Shown here in pieces: positions 1 to 12,592 of a stretch of DNA of 64,000 nt (within the stretch, counting starts at the first letter, position 1; the number at the start of each line of letters is the position of its first letter). The notes under the pieces are model-generated. The model saw only the letters and a list, made by a program, of their open reading frames with translations. It was not told the DNA's origin and made no database searches. A program made the position numbers and the translations under genes. Where the stretch lies: NCBI RefSeq assembly GCF_010015445.1, contig NC_053119.1, forward strand, positions 7,954,050 through 8,018,049, in the 5' to 3' direction. The DNA is from Perca fluviatilis (Eukaryota; Chordata; Actinopteri; Perciformes; Percidae).

Positions 1-66
1 TTGGAAGGAGAGAAGAAAAGAAGAGATGGTTAGTATATCATAAGTTCCAAAAATTACAAGTTAATA

Positions 67-282
67 CAGGGTTTCCCCCGGAAAAGTTGTTAGGCCCGGT
101 GGCAGGTGTCACAGACTGACGGCAGCATTGATGTAGAGCCAAATAGTTTCTGTGACAACAGAATCATGGACGGAATCGCAAAATGGAGAATTTCAATAAA
201 AAAAAAATTCCCCAGTGGCTTAGGTGGGGGCAAATTAGGCCCGGTGGGCCACCAGGCTTGCAATACACTGGGGGGAACTCTG
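67..282 (-). mobile_element. Short TIR element, CAGGGTTTCC family
   Basis: It begins CAGGGTTTCCCCC and ends GGGGGGAACTCTG, so the ends are imperfect inverted repeats. A second copy in the opposite orientation is split across 14152-15486. The ends resemble Tip100-like hAT elements, but no clean 8-bp target duplication is visible. The small open frame inside has no recognisable product. Confidence 0.6.
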
Positions 283-1028
283 TAATGTCTTCAGGTGCTT
301 GTTTTGTTTTGGAACCAGTGAAGGTTAGGAATTTTTCTTTGTTTCAGCTCAAGTGTGCCCTGTTATTTGGTCAAATTCTAATTGTTGCATGTATTAGATG
401 GAGTCCGAACTATTATATGGATATTTGTATATGTAAAACAATACTGTGTTAGAACAGTCAGTTGCATCCTGTCCCCAAAAGATTTCTTTCATCCCCTTGA
501 ATACTAACAAAGAATTATTATGTACTTCCAGTAGGTTTACACAAATGCCAATATCCTTCTCTTTGAGACCATTTCAAAGTCAAAAAGGCCTCCTTTGATC
601 TGAAAAAAAAGACTATTTTATAAAGGAGCATTTGAACGTTTTCCTTGGACCACTGTACTCCCAGAATGGTAGAATGACACATTGTACTGCTGATATTGTG
701 TGGTATTCTCCTTTATAACACAGAGGAAGCACACGGTGACCTGACACTGGTAGAATTAATCAAGATGAGATGACTGCTGGTGGAGTTAAAGGTGAAAGTA
801 GAGATAAGTAAATACAAAGTTGTTAAGACACTCCCAGCCAGGAGAGAAGAGTGTGTTATTGACACTGTGCAGTCAAGTATACTGTGTGCTCAGAGAGTGA
901 GAAGGAGAATATAAGAACAACATGGGAACATGAAAAAGAATTTGGAACAGAAGAGAAAGAAGACTGCAACGGAGAACATTTTTACATCATAAGACTCAAC
1001 ATTAACCACAGATTTTAAACTGGCTTCA
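283..1028. other. Intergenic/intronic, nothing recognised
   Basis: I see no exon, RNA gene or bounded repeat here. It probably lies in the tes intron after exon 4. Confidence 0.5.
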
Positions 1029-1913
1029 CATGACTGGCCCATTTTAGTCCAATATCGGTCATTTTGGTCTTAGTTGACTAAGATTTCTTTAGTCGATTAG
1101 TCATTTTTGAATGCTTTTTCATGCTGAATTACTCATTTCCAAAAGAGTTATGAGCACATCTCTGGTAAACACAAGATTTAAAGTGGTGCTTTTGCATGCA
1201 TCTCTGCAGAGAAACTCAGTTTTACAGATCTGTCGATTAAATCAACTAATTGATTAGTCGACCAAATCATACAAGGGTTAGTCGACTAACCCCCGATTTC
1301 CACCAACTGCAGAACGTCTGCGGATCCGCTCCAGAACGGCGGCGGAGTCATTAGGTTTCCATTAAAGTCAATGTGTGTATTTCCACTGACTGCAGAACGG
1401 CTGCAGAACGGCTGCGTTCCGACTCCGTCCCAGCTCCAACGGTCCGCAGCCCTCCGCAGCAGATACGCAGAGCTTCTATTTTTGACGGACGCCGGAGAGC
1501 TCCGCAGCAATTCAGCACACGGCAGATCGTGCGGGACAGGAAGTCGAGCACAGAAACAAAATTAAACATCCGCTTAATTTTCAAAACAAAATACACCGTG
1601 CTCACGGCGGATCATATTTCCCTGCACTACACCTTGAAAACATCATAATGGATGGAAACAAACTGTTGTTGGTTTAGTGGTTCCGTTTATAGAAACTACA
1701 TCCTGTTATATCGCGCGATCATACGTGAATTAGCGCTATCTCGTGGGTCCTCGTGACTTCAGCTGTCAGTCATGCCCGCAGCGCCACAAATTTGGACCCG
1801 GTGGGTACTGAAGGACGGCGGAGCACGGAGCCGAACCGCAGCGGAGCCGATCCGCAGACGTTCCGCAGTTGGTGGAAATGAGGGGTAAGAATTTCTGAAG
1901 TCGAGGACAGCCC
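1029..1913. mobile_element. hAT-type MITE (TAGTCGACTA family) split by a nested element
   Basis: The left part (about 1029-1289) and right part (1886-1913) match the complete element at 13154-13443, including the GATTTCTTTAGTCGATTAGTC motif and the terminal ACAGCCC. The middle is occupied by the element at 1290-1885. The left terminus is worn, so its start is approximate. Confidence 0.6.
1290..1885. mobile_element. PIF/Harbinger-type MITE with TAA target duplication
   Basis: The ends are inverted repeats (CCCC-N2-ATTTCCACCAACTGC on both ends, read inward). TAA flanks both sides (1287-1289 and 1886-1888), the 3-bp duplication typical of PIF/Harbinger. The interior is GC-rich, with repeated CTGCAGAACGG motifs and no transposase frame. 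Confidence 0.75.
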
Positions 1914-3033
1914 AACTGCACATAGTGATGAATTAATATCCATCATCCTGATTGAAGAAGGCTGAGTCAGAGTTGGTCTCACGGCTCCATCTAGTGTTCT
2001 GTCCTGGAATTATTACTGACAGTAATGCACTGTTGAAACATCAGGGGAAATCTACTGCAATTTAGTCATCAGGTTGTACATATGAGTTTGACCTAGTGCT
2101 TACATGATTAACTGGTGTAATAAAAGGAGTTGATCACACCTGTGATGGACCTACCCAACTGGTCACTAGAAAGCTTAAGAGTATTGTATTGTTCTGGTCT
2201 GTTTTTTTTACTTTTAAAGTCCGAAAATGTGAACCAATGTGAACCAATCTGGGGGTAAAAAATCCCTCTTTTGTTGGCCGAGTAGTAACAAAAAAGCATT
2301 GTTTGCACTCCAGTTAGTGTACTACAGTTTGGAGCACTATTGCATTCATTTATCATTTATTTTATTTTTTGAGTCCACTACAGTACAGTACAGTGCCTCT
2401 GTCTGGGGGTAGATGAGGGATTCACTTTCGGTGTACAAGGACACTTCTGTTGTTATGTCTTCTCATTGAGGGAGAGAGGGTCTGCCTTAACTATTCTGGC
2501 CCGCTTCTTACTATATTGTAGCTACAACATACAATTCTGTTCTTACAATGTATTGGTACTGGTAAATATACTGTATACTATACTGGAATGAGTTGTTGGT
2601 ACAGGAGGAATACATTATTTTCCCCTTTCTTTGGTCGTAACATTTATGAAACCATTTGCAAAAAGACCCTTCGGTATATTAACTGCACTTAATTAACTAT
2701 TGCTTCATTGAAACTGCAGTGGAATAGGCACACAGACAATATGCCACTAAGCCAATAACTTAGTATCATTGCTTATCGACTTTCAGTGGAATCATATTAA
2801 GATGATACACAAATAACTGTATCAGTTAACAAATTAATGTTGTCCAACTAATGATTCTGAACAAGTTGTAATGTGTGTTTCAACGGTGAAACACAGTTAA
2901 TTGTTTTTTTGTCATATATTTCTATATATCCGTATCAGGAATTATTCTCATTAATACCGTGATTATAATTTCAACCAATGAATCTGGCCTGTATGCCAAC
3001 ACAGTGTAGATGTACAAGAAGGTGAGTGCTTAC
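1914..3033. other. Intron of tes, nothing recognised
   Basis: AT-rich sequence downstream of tes exon 4. Both strands were read for Cys-rich LIM-type exons and none was found. Confidence 0.5.
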
Positions 3034-6000
3034 AAAGGCCTGTTGTGGTAGTCCAGCTTGCTGAGCTCCAGGGAGGCCCATGGCTCCAGCGGTGGCTGCA
3101 GTACCCATGGCTCCTCCAGCTGGCCCAAAGCCAGCCAGTCCAGTCCCAGGCCCTGAAAGGGGTCCAGCACCACCAGCTCCAGCTCCTCCAACCCCTGCTC
3201 CAGGTCCAAAGCCAGCCCCAGCACCAGCCCCAGCACCAGCACCGGCCATAGGCCCAACACCTGGGCCTGCAGCCCCTGGCCCAGAACCAGCACCAGCACC
3301 AGCTCCAACCCCAGCAGCTCCAACTCCCGGTCCAAACCCTGCCCCCCCAGCACCATGTCCTCCTCCCTGCCCTCCTGCCTGAACCAGAGCCATTTCTTCA
3401 GGCAGCACAACATCTCCGACCCCCAGGGCCTCGTCTTTGTACTTGCGGACGAACTGCTGCATTAGCTTGACCTCGGCGGGGCTCAGCTCATGGCACTTGG
3501 ACGGGTCCTGGTCGTGCTCGGGCAGCTGGCGGGCCATCTGCTGCCTACGGTAAGCTGCCCCCTCTGTCCCGGCCACCGGACGTTTCTCTGGCGGGAGCAG
3601 CTCGATGTAACGCGCCGCCTGGAAGTCACAGGGAAAATGAGAAGAAACCGTTTGGCTCAGGGATAAAGACAGATTGTATGAAGGACAGAGACGAGAAGAG
3701 TGTACAGCGAGCAGTTAAGGACCAATCAGAAACAGAGTAAGGAGACATTCTTGAAAACAACTTTTGAAACAGAGGCTTGTGGTGAGAAAGACAAGCAAAA
3801 CAAGGATCCTGCAGATGCAGTACTAGACTAAACAGATAAAGTTAAAGTTCTGGTAAAAAATCCCCTTGTTAATCATCATTCATTGTTATTATTTCAAAAA
3901 TGCCTGCTGAACAATCTTAACTAAACTGGATGTTATTGGGACCTCTTGTCAACAAAGATTCAGTTAATAGTAGAGCCCGACCGATAAAGGCCGATATCGA
4001 TACAAATATTTGGTGATTTTAAAATCCGATATTCCGATAGTTCCGAACAGTTATTTGTAGTTATTTATGAGTCCTAAAGTAATATGATAATGCAGTTTAA
4101 AAATGAACTTGTTTGTTTTATTGTCACAACAGAACAGAGAAACATCAAAATATATTAAAGTTCTGATAAATAAAATGTAAAAAAATACAAACTTAAGATA
4201 TGAAACTTAAAGGGTTAAACACGAGTGTTGCCAACAGGGACGTAGTAGAGCGCCCTCTGGTGGACAGACTATGCAGCGCCAACACTCATACCATGGTTGA
4301 AGGGGTTTTTGTCCGTTTTTATTTTATTTTTTAAATATTCCTTTATCGGCCATACCGATACAGATAGTTTGGAAAATGCCTAATATCGGCCGATAATATC
4401 GGTCTGGCTCTAGTTAATAGTTGCTCTGTGTGGCCGGGTTGGGTCAGTGGTAGAGCAGGCGCACATATACTGAGAGGTTTATGCCTCGACGCAGAGGTCC
4501 AGGGTTCGAATCCGACCTGTGACAATTTCCTGCATGTCTTCCCCCTCTCTCACCTAGCTGTCTTGTCAAAATTAAAGGTGTAAAAGCCCCCCCAAAAAAT
4601 GAAACTTTAATAAAAGTATCATGACAGTTGACTTTCTGTTTCAGGATAACCTAAAGACACCGACAGGATGGTTTTCATTAGGCTTTGGCAAAATGCCAGA
4701 GCTTTCCTGCAACCACAGTGTGTCTGGTGTACAAAACTAAACAAATGGCAATGATTAATTGATAACAAAGCCTTTAAATGGAACACATACCCACATGGTA
4801 TCGCTTGAAAGGTTACAGCAGAGAACCGTCTTATGCTGAGGCAGGCTACCAGTGAATAATGGCAAAAGCAAAAGTTATTTTATTTGATGATTAAAACTGC
4901 ATCACCCATAAAGCTTGGCTGTAGCTTCAACCAATAGCTGATGTATTTGTCTGAACACCAAAAGTAGTTGTCACTAAATATACACATTACTGTAAATAAA
5001 GTGATTCCCACTTAACTTCCTTTTGCAGCGGTGAAATGTAACATAGTACATTTACTCAAGTACTGTACTTCAGCACAAATTTGAGCTACTTGGACTTTAC
5101 TTGAGTCTTTTCTTTTTATGCTACTTTCAATTGTACTCCACAACATGAAATGATTAGCCAATTAAACACTTGGATTTTTTGAGTTGATTGACTGAACTGT
5201 TTTGATCGTTTAGTTTCTAAAATGTGAGTGTAATACTTAAAGTACATTTTCCTGATGATACTTACATACTTTTACTTAGGTAACATTTTCAATGCAGGGT
5301 ATTGCAGAGTATTTTTTACAGTGTGGTATTGGTACTTTTACTTAAAGTGATGGTTCGGAGTAATTCACCCTAGGGTCCTTTGCACCATGACCTCGAGCCA
5401 AACACCCCCCCAGAAGCTTTTTTCACCTGGGTCTAACATTGGGAGAGTTAGCGTAGAGTAGCGTTATCAGCTGAATAGCTTAGCGCAGGGGCTAATGGAC
5501 CCACGTTTGTATCTTGTAAGTTACCCCACTAATAATGCCCGAAATGATACCAAACGTCTACAAGTAGTACAAATAGGTTATGCTCTCATAAAACGATGGA
5601 TTGGAAAGTTTGTAAGTACACCAGAAGTTTATGTAAATAACACTTGCCTGCTGGCTTCTGCTCTCTGCTGTTGTTGTTGCTGCTGTAAGATGAGTGCTTA
5701 GGGTCGTCTACAAATTACAACACGAAAAGAGATGCAACAAAAATATTTATTAATTTAACTTTTTTTTTTAAAGTAAGTGTAGTATAACTAGCAGGAGACA
5801 AGTAATAATTGAGGTAAGTTTGGAGACATTACCTTATTTAATCATTGAATTAATAAATATTTTTGTTGCATCTCTTTTCGGTTTAGTAATTTGTAGACGA
5901 CCCTAAGCACTCGTCTAACTGCAGGTAGCAGCAGCAGCAGCAGAGAGCTGAAAGAGTAGGCAAGTGTTCATAAACTTCTGGTGTACTTACAAACTTTCCA

Positions 6001-9000
6001 ATCCATCGTTTATGAGAGCATAACCTATATGTACTACTTGTAGACGTTTGGTATCATTTCGGGCATTATTAGTGGGTTAACTTACAAGATACAAACGTGG
6101 GTCCATTAACCTCTGCGCTAAGCTATTCAGCTGATAACGCTACTCTAGCTAACTCTCCCAATGTTCGACCCAGGTGAAAAAAGCTTCTGGGGGGGTGTTT
6201 GGCTCGAGGTCATGGTGCAAAGGACCCTAGGTTGAATTACTCCGAACCATCACTTTAAGTAAAAGGATCTGAATCCTTCTTCCACCACTGTCCTTTTGAT
6301 TAAACTATGCAGGTATTACATGATTAATCGATTATGAAAATATCAACTTTAGCGCTTACTTTGTTGGAGCCCTTTTTATTTATTTAAGATCATTTTGTTA
6401 GCCTTTAAGGCCTTTATTTGTGACAGGACAGCTTAGACATGAAAGAGGAGAGAGAGGGGGAACGACAAGCAGCAAAGGGCCGCAGGCAGGAACCAAACCC
6501 GTGGCCGCTGCATCGAGGACTGAGCCACTGTACTGTATATGGGCGCTTGCTCTCCAACGTGAGCGACCCAGGCGCCAGTTAGAGCCATTTTAGCACTAGT
6601 TTGAACTCTTACCAGATACTTATTGGCTACTGGTGGTGCCCACTCATAGGTGACAGACGTCATTGGCACATCTTTGGGGACTGGTACCAAAATGGCTGAT
6701 GAGGCGCTGACAGTAACAGGCACTTTGTTAGCCCTGACAGGTGCGACACTGGCTGGCACAGGCTGGGGCTGAGGCTGAGGCTGAGACTGAGGCTGAGGCT
6801 GAGGCTGAGGCTGAGACTGAGACTGAGACTGAGGCCGAGGGCTGCTGGTTGCTGAACCTGCAGTGGCTCCGGCAGGCTGCACAGAACCAGCTGTGGCAGA
6901 GGGGGGCACCACAGTGGAAGAGGCACTTGGCGGTACGATGTAAGCAGTGCCAGAGCTGGGCAGAGTGATGGTCACCATGTTGCCCTGGTAGCTGGGGATG
7001 CCGTCCGTCTTCAGCTTGGCGATGAGCCCGGTGTACTTGGTGTCCTCGAACAGCTTGCCTACCTTCTTGTTCTCCTCCGAGTTCATCTGCACGTTGTGCT
7101 CTGTGAGGCCACATTTGCAGTTTCTGCAGATTTTTCTGCAGGGAAGAAGAAGAGGAAAACATTTTAGTGTTTCAGTGTGAGATGGAACGACTGTTTCATG
7201 CATCAATGTGTAGTACACTGCCTCACGCTTTACTATGTGAATTCCTAAAAAGTGATTTATATCATGTATTGATGCTTGATTCTGTGTGGAACAATGTCTC
7301 AATTTTTCTAATTGCATACATATTATGTTGCTTTGGAAATGTACTGAATAAGCCTCGGATCTCATATGCTCTCTTCATGGTCTTTTCTTTTTTAAACAAA
7401 CTTCTTTTGGAATTTTTCTTACTGCAAAAATTACAATCTGCTTCAACTTCGCTACAATTACCCACCAATAGAACAAGCCCAGTGTTCAATTCATATTGAA
7501 ATAGCTGCACTTCTCACATGCCTCAACACAGCTTGCTTCATATTTGCAGAGTAAGTATGACATTATTTGTGACTACTAGACACGCTTCAGCATGTCAGCA
7601 GTGTCAAGCTTTTTAAACCATGTTTGATTTGTATGGATGAGATCAACAGCAATACTGACAATCAGAAACCCTTTTTTAAACAAAAGGATGACCTAATAAT
7701 AATAAAAGATATGTATACACATACATTTAGTTAAATACATACATACTTGTAATTCACTATTATTATAAATATTTATAATTATGTATCAGTATTAGTCACA
7801 TAAACTTGAGTGCATCCTTGAGGTCCAACAAAAGTGTTAAATGCATTTCTTTCCTCACAAAACATATGCAAAGCTGAGTATTTTAAATCCAGAATTATTT
7901 GCATCCATGTTTACAATCTGGCATTCTTCTTCTTCCCTTCCTTTTCTGGTGCACGGCAGAATGTTACCGCCACCTGATGATATGTGAAGTAGTGTGACAC
8001 CACCGGTAGGACTGTGTAATACATCACGCGTGTGCACGCACGTGCCTCTTCTAGAGCCATCTATCGTTCATCTCTATCGTTCAAACATTTTGATACCGCG
8101 ACTTTGATTACTGTTCCTCAACGAGAGCCTGAACGAAGCCAAAACTGCACTGGGGACCTTTAATGGTAATTAAATATATCAGTCCCTCCAGAAAAACGTG
8201 ATTATGCGATCGCATAATTCAATGCATAATCAGCCAAAGTCCACATATTGATGCGGGGGCCGCATTTTTTCAAATACGCCGCACTTTCGCCGCATAAATT
8301 GCCGATTTCCGCGCAAAATACGTGGGGCTTGCATGATTTCATAATCCCCGCATTTTCGTTGCAAAAAAGTCACATATATCTTAACAGAAAGTTAAAAAAT
8401 GTTGCGTTTACTTCACACAAGAGCAGCCATTTTCCCCTGTTGCCATGGGAACGTTATGAAGTGATGCAATTATGCGACGTGAACATCATCGAAAAAGCGC
8501 CATTTTTGCAAGTTCCCGCAATTTCATCGCATAAAATTGCATAAATATCCCGCATATTCCATCGCATTCTTTAAGAAAACGTGCCGCATTTTTCTGGAAG
8601 GACGGATCTATCAAAAATATGAATTTGTAGCATTGTTTTCATATTATTTTTGTGTTTGTTTTGGAGTTGAGGAAAGCCTTAAACTAGGCATGTTGTAGGC
8701 CACTGTCTGACTGTAACAGTACAACATTCCTGGCTGAATTAAAACCGCACAACACACAGACCCGTGGAGGGCCTTTGTGCTGGTGCTGCGGTGGGCATCA
8801 GGGCACCTGTTGCTGTCTTCAGGAAAACTAGCCAAGTGTGGCTGATTGTCCAGACAGAACCGCATTTCATGAACCACTGGTCTAAATAGATGCACATGTT
8901 GTGACAGAGAACCCTGGGTAGTCAGTACACGGTCCCACGCTTTTTCTTTTAAACAACCGTGTCCACCATGGTGTCTCCACTGTAAGTTGTGCGAGCATCT

Positions 9001-12000
9001 TTGTGGAGGTGTGGCTTGGAGGGCAGTTCTCAGCTTCTAATTACATTTATTTTGTTGACCAGAAGCCCCCGTGAAGGCCCCCCCCCACACACACACACTC
9101 TCTCAGCACTAATCAGGCATAAAGTCATCCTGTGTGGACTCATACTGGCCTGATATTTCCACTCTCTCCGTCGTTTTGTTAACAATAAGCTGATGGGACG
9201 GGGGACTCTATTCAAATGACAAACATGAAAAGCGGCTGTACTCAGGAACAGCATGTTCCTATAGTGCCATAACTCCTGCTGCCATCGGAGTATTTGTTAA
9301 TTAAGCAAAGAGGAGAGTGGTGTTATTGACCAGTCTGGCAATGAAATTTGATTGGCTCTTGTATTACTCTAGGAAGAATGGGCTGAAGCATGCTTTTCTT
9401 TAATGTCCTGTTTCATAATGATATACTAACATACTTGGCAGCTGCCCAATAAAACATGTTTTTACTGTGGTCCACTATGCAGCTCCACCTGAGGGCTCAG
9501 TGTTTTGCTCAACAGGCCCCTTTAAACCATAGATGCTGCTCATTTACTTTCTGCTTATTAACTTAAATGTGTCTAGTCTAGACCAGGGGGTGATGCATAG
9601 ACCGTATAAGTAAAGCCTAAACAGCTTGATCGACCCTTAGTGGCTGGATGCAGTGTAGGTCATAAATCCTGCCCCCTCCGTGTTAGCAGATGGGACATGG
9701 AGCAAACAAAAAAAAAAAAAAATCACAAGTACGCGTCAAATAATTTTTTAGCGAATATGGTTTCTGTTATTTTAGGTAGTTCTTTTCACACGGATGTTTG
9801 TTCAATTGTTCATTTTTCTGATACATTTTTGTTTTTATTAGTTATTTGATGCTATAAAAACGAAGTGAAACGTCATGATTGACAGCTGCGATTGACTTGC
9901 GACTGGGCAGGCGGGTGTATGGGCGGGACTTCGACACGGCAGCGCCACTGCTCGACCACTAATGCGCAGACTCTGGCTCCAAAATTACAAGAAGGCAGCG
10001 AGCGTATCCGAGATACTTTGGCATCACTCCTGTACAGCGAGAGGAAGTGGAGATGCGCCGTCCATCTTTATATACACAGTCTACGGCGTAGACACAGGGA
10101 GCCGAGCGATCGAGAATGGATTTGCCGCTGTCAAACTGGTGTCTATGACGGTTTGACGCCGCTTGACAGAAGCTGTACAGTACACACCTCCAGAAATGTA
10201 GTTCAAAGCCTTCACACTTGTCCTTGCATTTCAAACAGGCCGCTCCAGCCCCAAACTCGTGCCCGAGGGTCATCTGTAAACAAAGCACATGAGGGAGATT
10301 ACAAGCGCTATCACAGTTTTGTTTGGACTGTTTCCCCACTCAAAAGGAAATGCCGAGCTTCCTTTAGGGCAGTAGCAAGTAGCTGGGGCATAAATTCCCA
10401 AATTTTAAGAGGCTGTTATTTGCTCTTAGATGAATTACAAACTAAACTAACAAGCTGTTGTGGTGCTGCACACTATAGACCAACATCAGACTGGATATTC
10501 CCAATATTCCCAGACTCATTGAGACATTTTTGATGCTCAACATTGGAAATAATGTCTCTGGACCGAAAATGGTTTAGGAGGTAAAATGACATCTGGAAAA
10601 GACAACAAAACATCAGCAACACACATTTGCTTGGTTTAGCTAAATTAATTTGGTGGAAAAACTGTATTCAAAGGCATTGTAAGCCTTCTTATTGGAGTTC
10701 CGATGATTTGTGATCCAAGCAAAATTGTTTTTGTCTTTGGAAATATTTCAGCAACAATCCTCTTCAATACCCGAAACTGGAATCAGGAGTTGTATCTTTC
10801 CCAGTTTTCTGGCTGGTTGCTCTGCTGCTCTTCTCTCCCCAACATGTGCATCCTTTTCCCTGGCTTTAGTGTCAAGCAACGCTCATGCCAAACTTAGGCC
10901 ATTACCGCGGTTTACGACCATATATGGTCAACTATTCAATGCTGTTGAAAGCTTCGTGGAATCCCAGCAGGCACCCCTTTTGTCAGGGAGACGTTTTTTT
11001 CACACAAAAGACACTCACTACTAAGGAATGCAGACAGTGACTTCTGTTTTTAACAGCAGAGCCATGTTGCCAATATTTAAACTTCCATTACACCTTCAAG
11101 AATAGTGAGACTTTCTTCCCCTGGGAGCCGTTGAAGAGTTTTCCAGCATGAGTTGTTATGGTAATTTACTTTTGCAAGAAGCATAAATATAATTTTTGGG
11201 GGTAAATATTTAGCTCGGTTTATTTTAGTCATACAGAGAAATTACAGAGAACGTTCTCTGACTTTGACTGAACCCATCACCTACCTTAATCCTGAGCAAT
11301 CTATTTATTTCTTAGTTCTTACCTACATCATTTCTTTAAAATTGTATTAGATCTCTTTAATATAGGTTTTAAACTCTGTGTATTTCGTACAATGTTTCAA
11401 TGCATTATGTAAAGCACTAATATATGGAATGTGCTATACATAAATTATCTTGCCTTGCCTTACAGTACGCTGCTAAAAATGTGTTGGGTTTATATGGTAA
11501 CAGAAGTAAAGCAGCTGATCAATTGTAATATCAAGAGCAGGCTATCCTTCCTTCCTTCCTTTCCTCTTTCCCTTACACTTGTTCTAACAATTCTCTCTAT
11601 CATGCACTGAAGAACAAGATCACAAAATTGAGCAGACATTGAATGGCATCTTTCAGTACTAAATAGTTTGGGATTCTCGGTGCAACAATCCCATTCCAGT
11701 CGTCCGTACCAAACAGCACTGAAGTTAGATACCTTGATTCTTCTCAGAGTGAACTACATACTTGCTTGTTAAGTTTGTCATCTGGCCTTTTCGGAGAATC
11801 TACTGTGTTCATTTAAAGGCACTCTGGATGACAGCATCCGCTAAATACCTCAAATACAAAAGTAAATGTAAGGAGTTAAAGCTAACCGAGCTAAGTGTGT
11901 TCGCTACTTGAAGTCTAATGGTGTTTTTCCATTACATGGTACCTGCTCGACTCGCCTCGACTCTACTCGCCTTGTTGGTTTTCCATTATGAAAAAAAAAA

Positions 12001-12536
12001 GTCCCCGGTACCTGCTAACAGGAACTTTTTTTAGTATCACCTCCGTCGAGGTTCCCAGCGAGCTGAGGCGATACCAAAAGGGGACGGGAAAACCTGCAGG
12101 CTGCTGATTGGTCGGAGAGAATCGTCACTAATCAGTTTTCATTGCTAGCGACAGACGGAGGTGTCCTGAACAACCCCCCCATTTTTAAATAGTTTAGCTT
12201 TAGTTTTTTTTCCTGCCTCCAGCTTCTTTTGAAACAAAATGTGTTTTCTGGCTGTGGCAAACAGCCACGTGCCGAGAATCAAAAACAACACACCTTTGAC
12301 GTTCTGTGTGTGTGTGTCGCATTAGGTCACAGCAGTTTCCTGCGGCGTCGATATGAAGAACAGCCACGCTCGACTCACGCATGACTCGGTACTAAATCTC
12401 CAATGGAAAATGGAGGACGGGGCACCGCGGCCGAGTCGAGTCGAGCCGAGTAGAGCTGGTACTAGCAGCGGGTAAGCGCCATAAATATTTGTCTCGGGCA
12501 TATTGAGGTCTACTGGCCATTTTTGGCTGAGGTCAC

Positions 12537-12592
<56 letters not shown>

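Noticed and set aside
3045..3382. Pro/Ala-rich plus-strand protein
   Set aside because: It is the antisense shadow of the repetitive coding tract in tes exon 4.
4430..4520. tRNA gene
   Set aside because: A and B boxes are present, but the acceptor ends do not pair and the sequence continues into a SINE body. Relatives at 6403 and 48600 share that body.
9892..10533. 213-codon plus-strand frame
   Set aside because: It runs through a repeat and antisense to tes exon 2, with no domain and no splice support.
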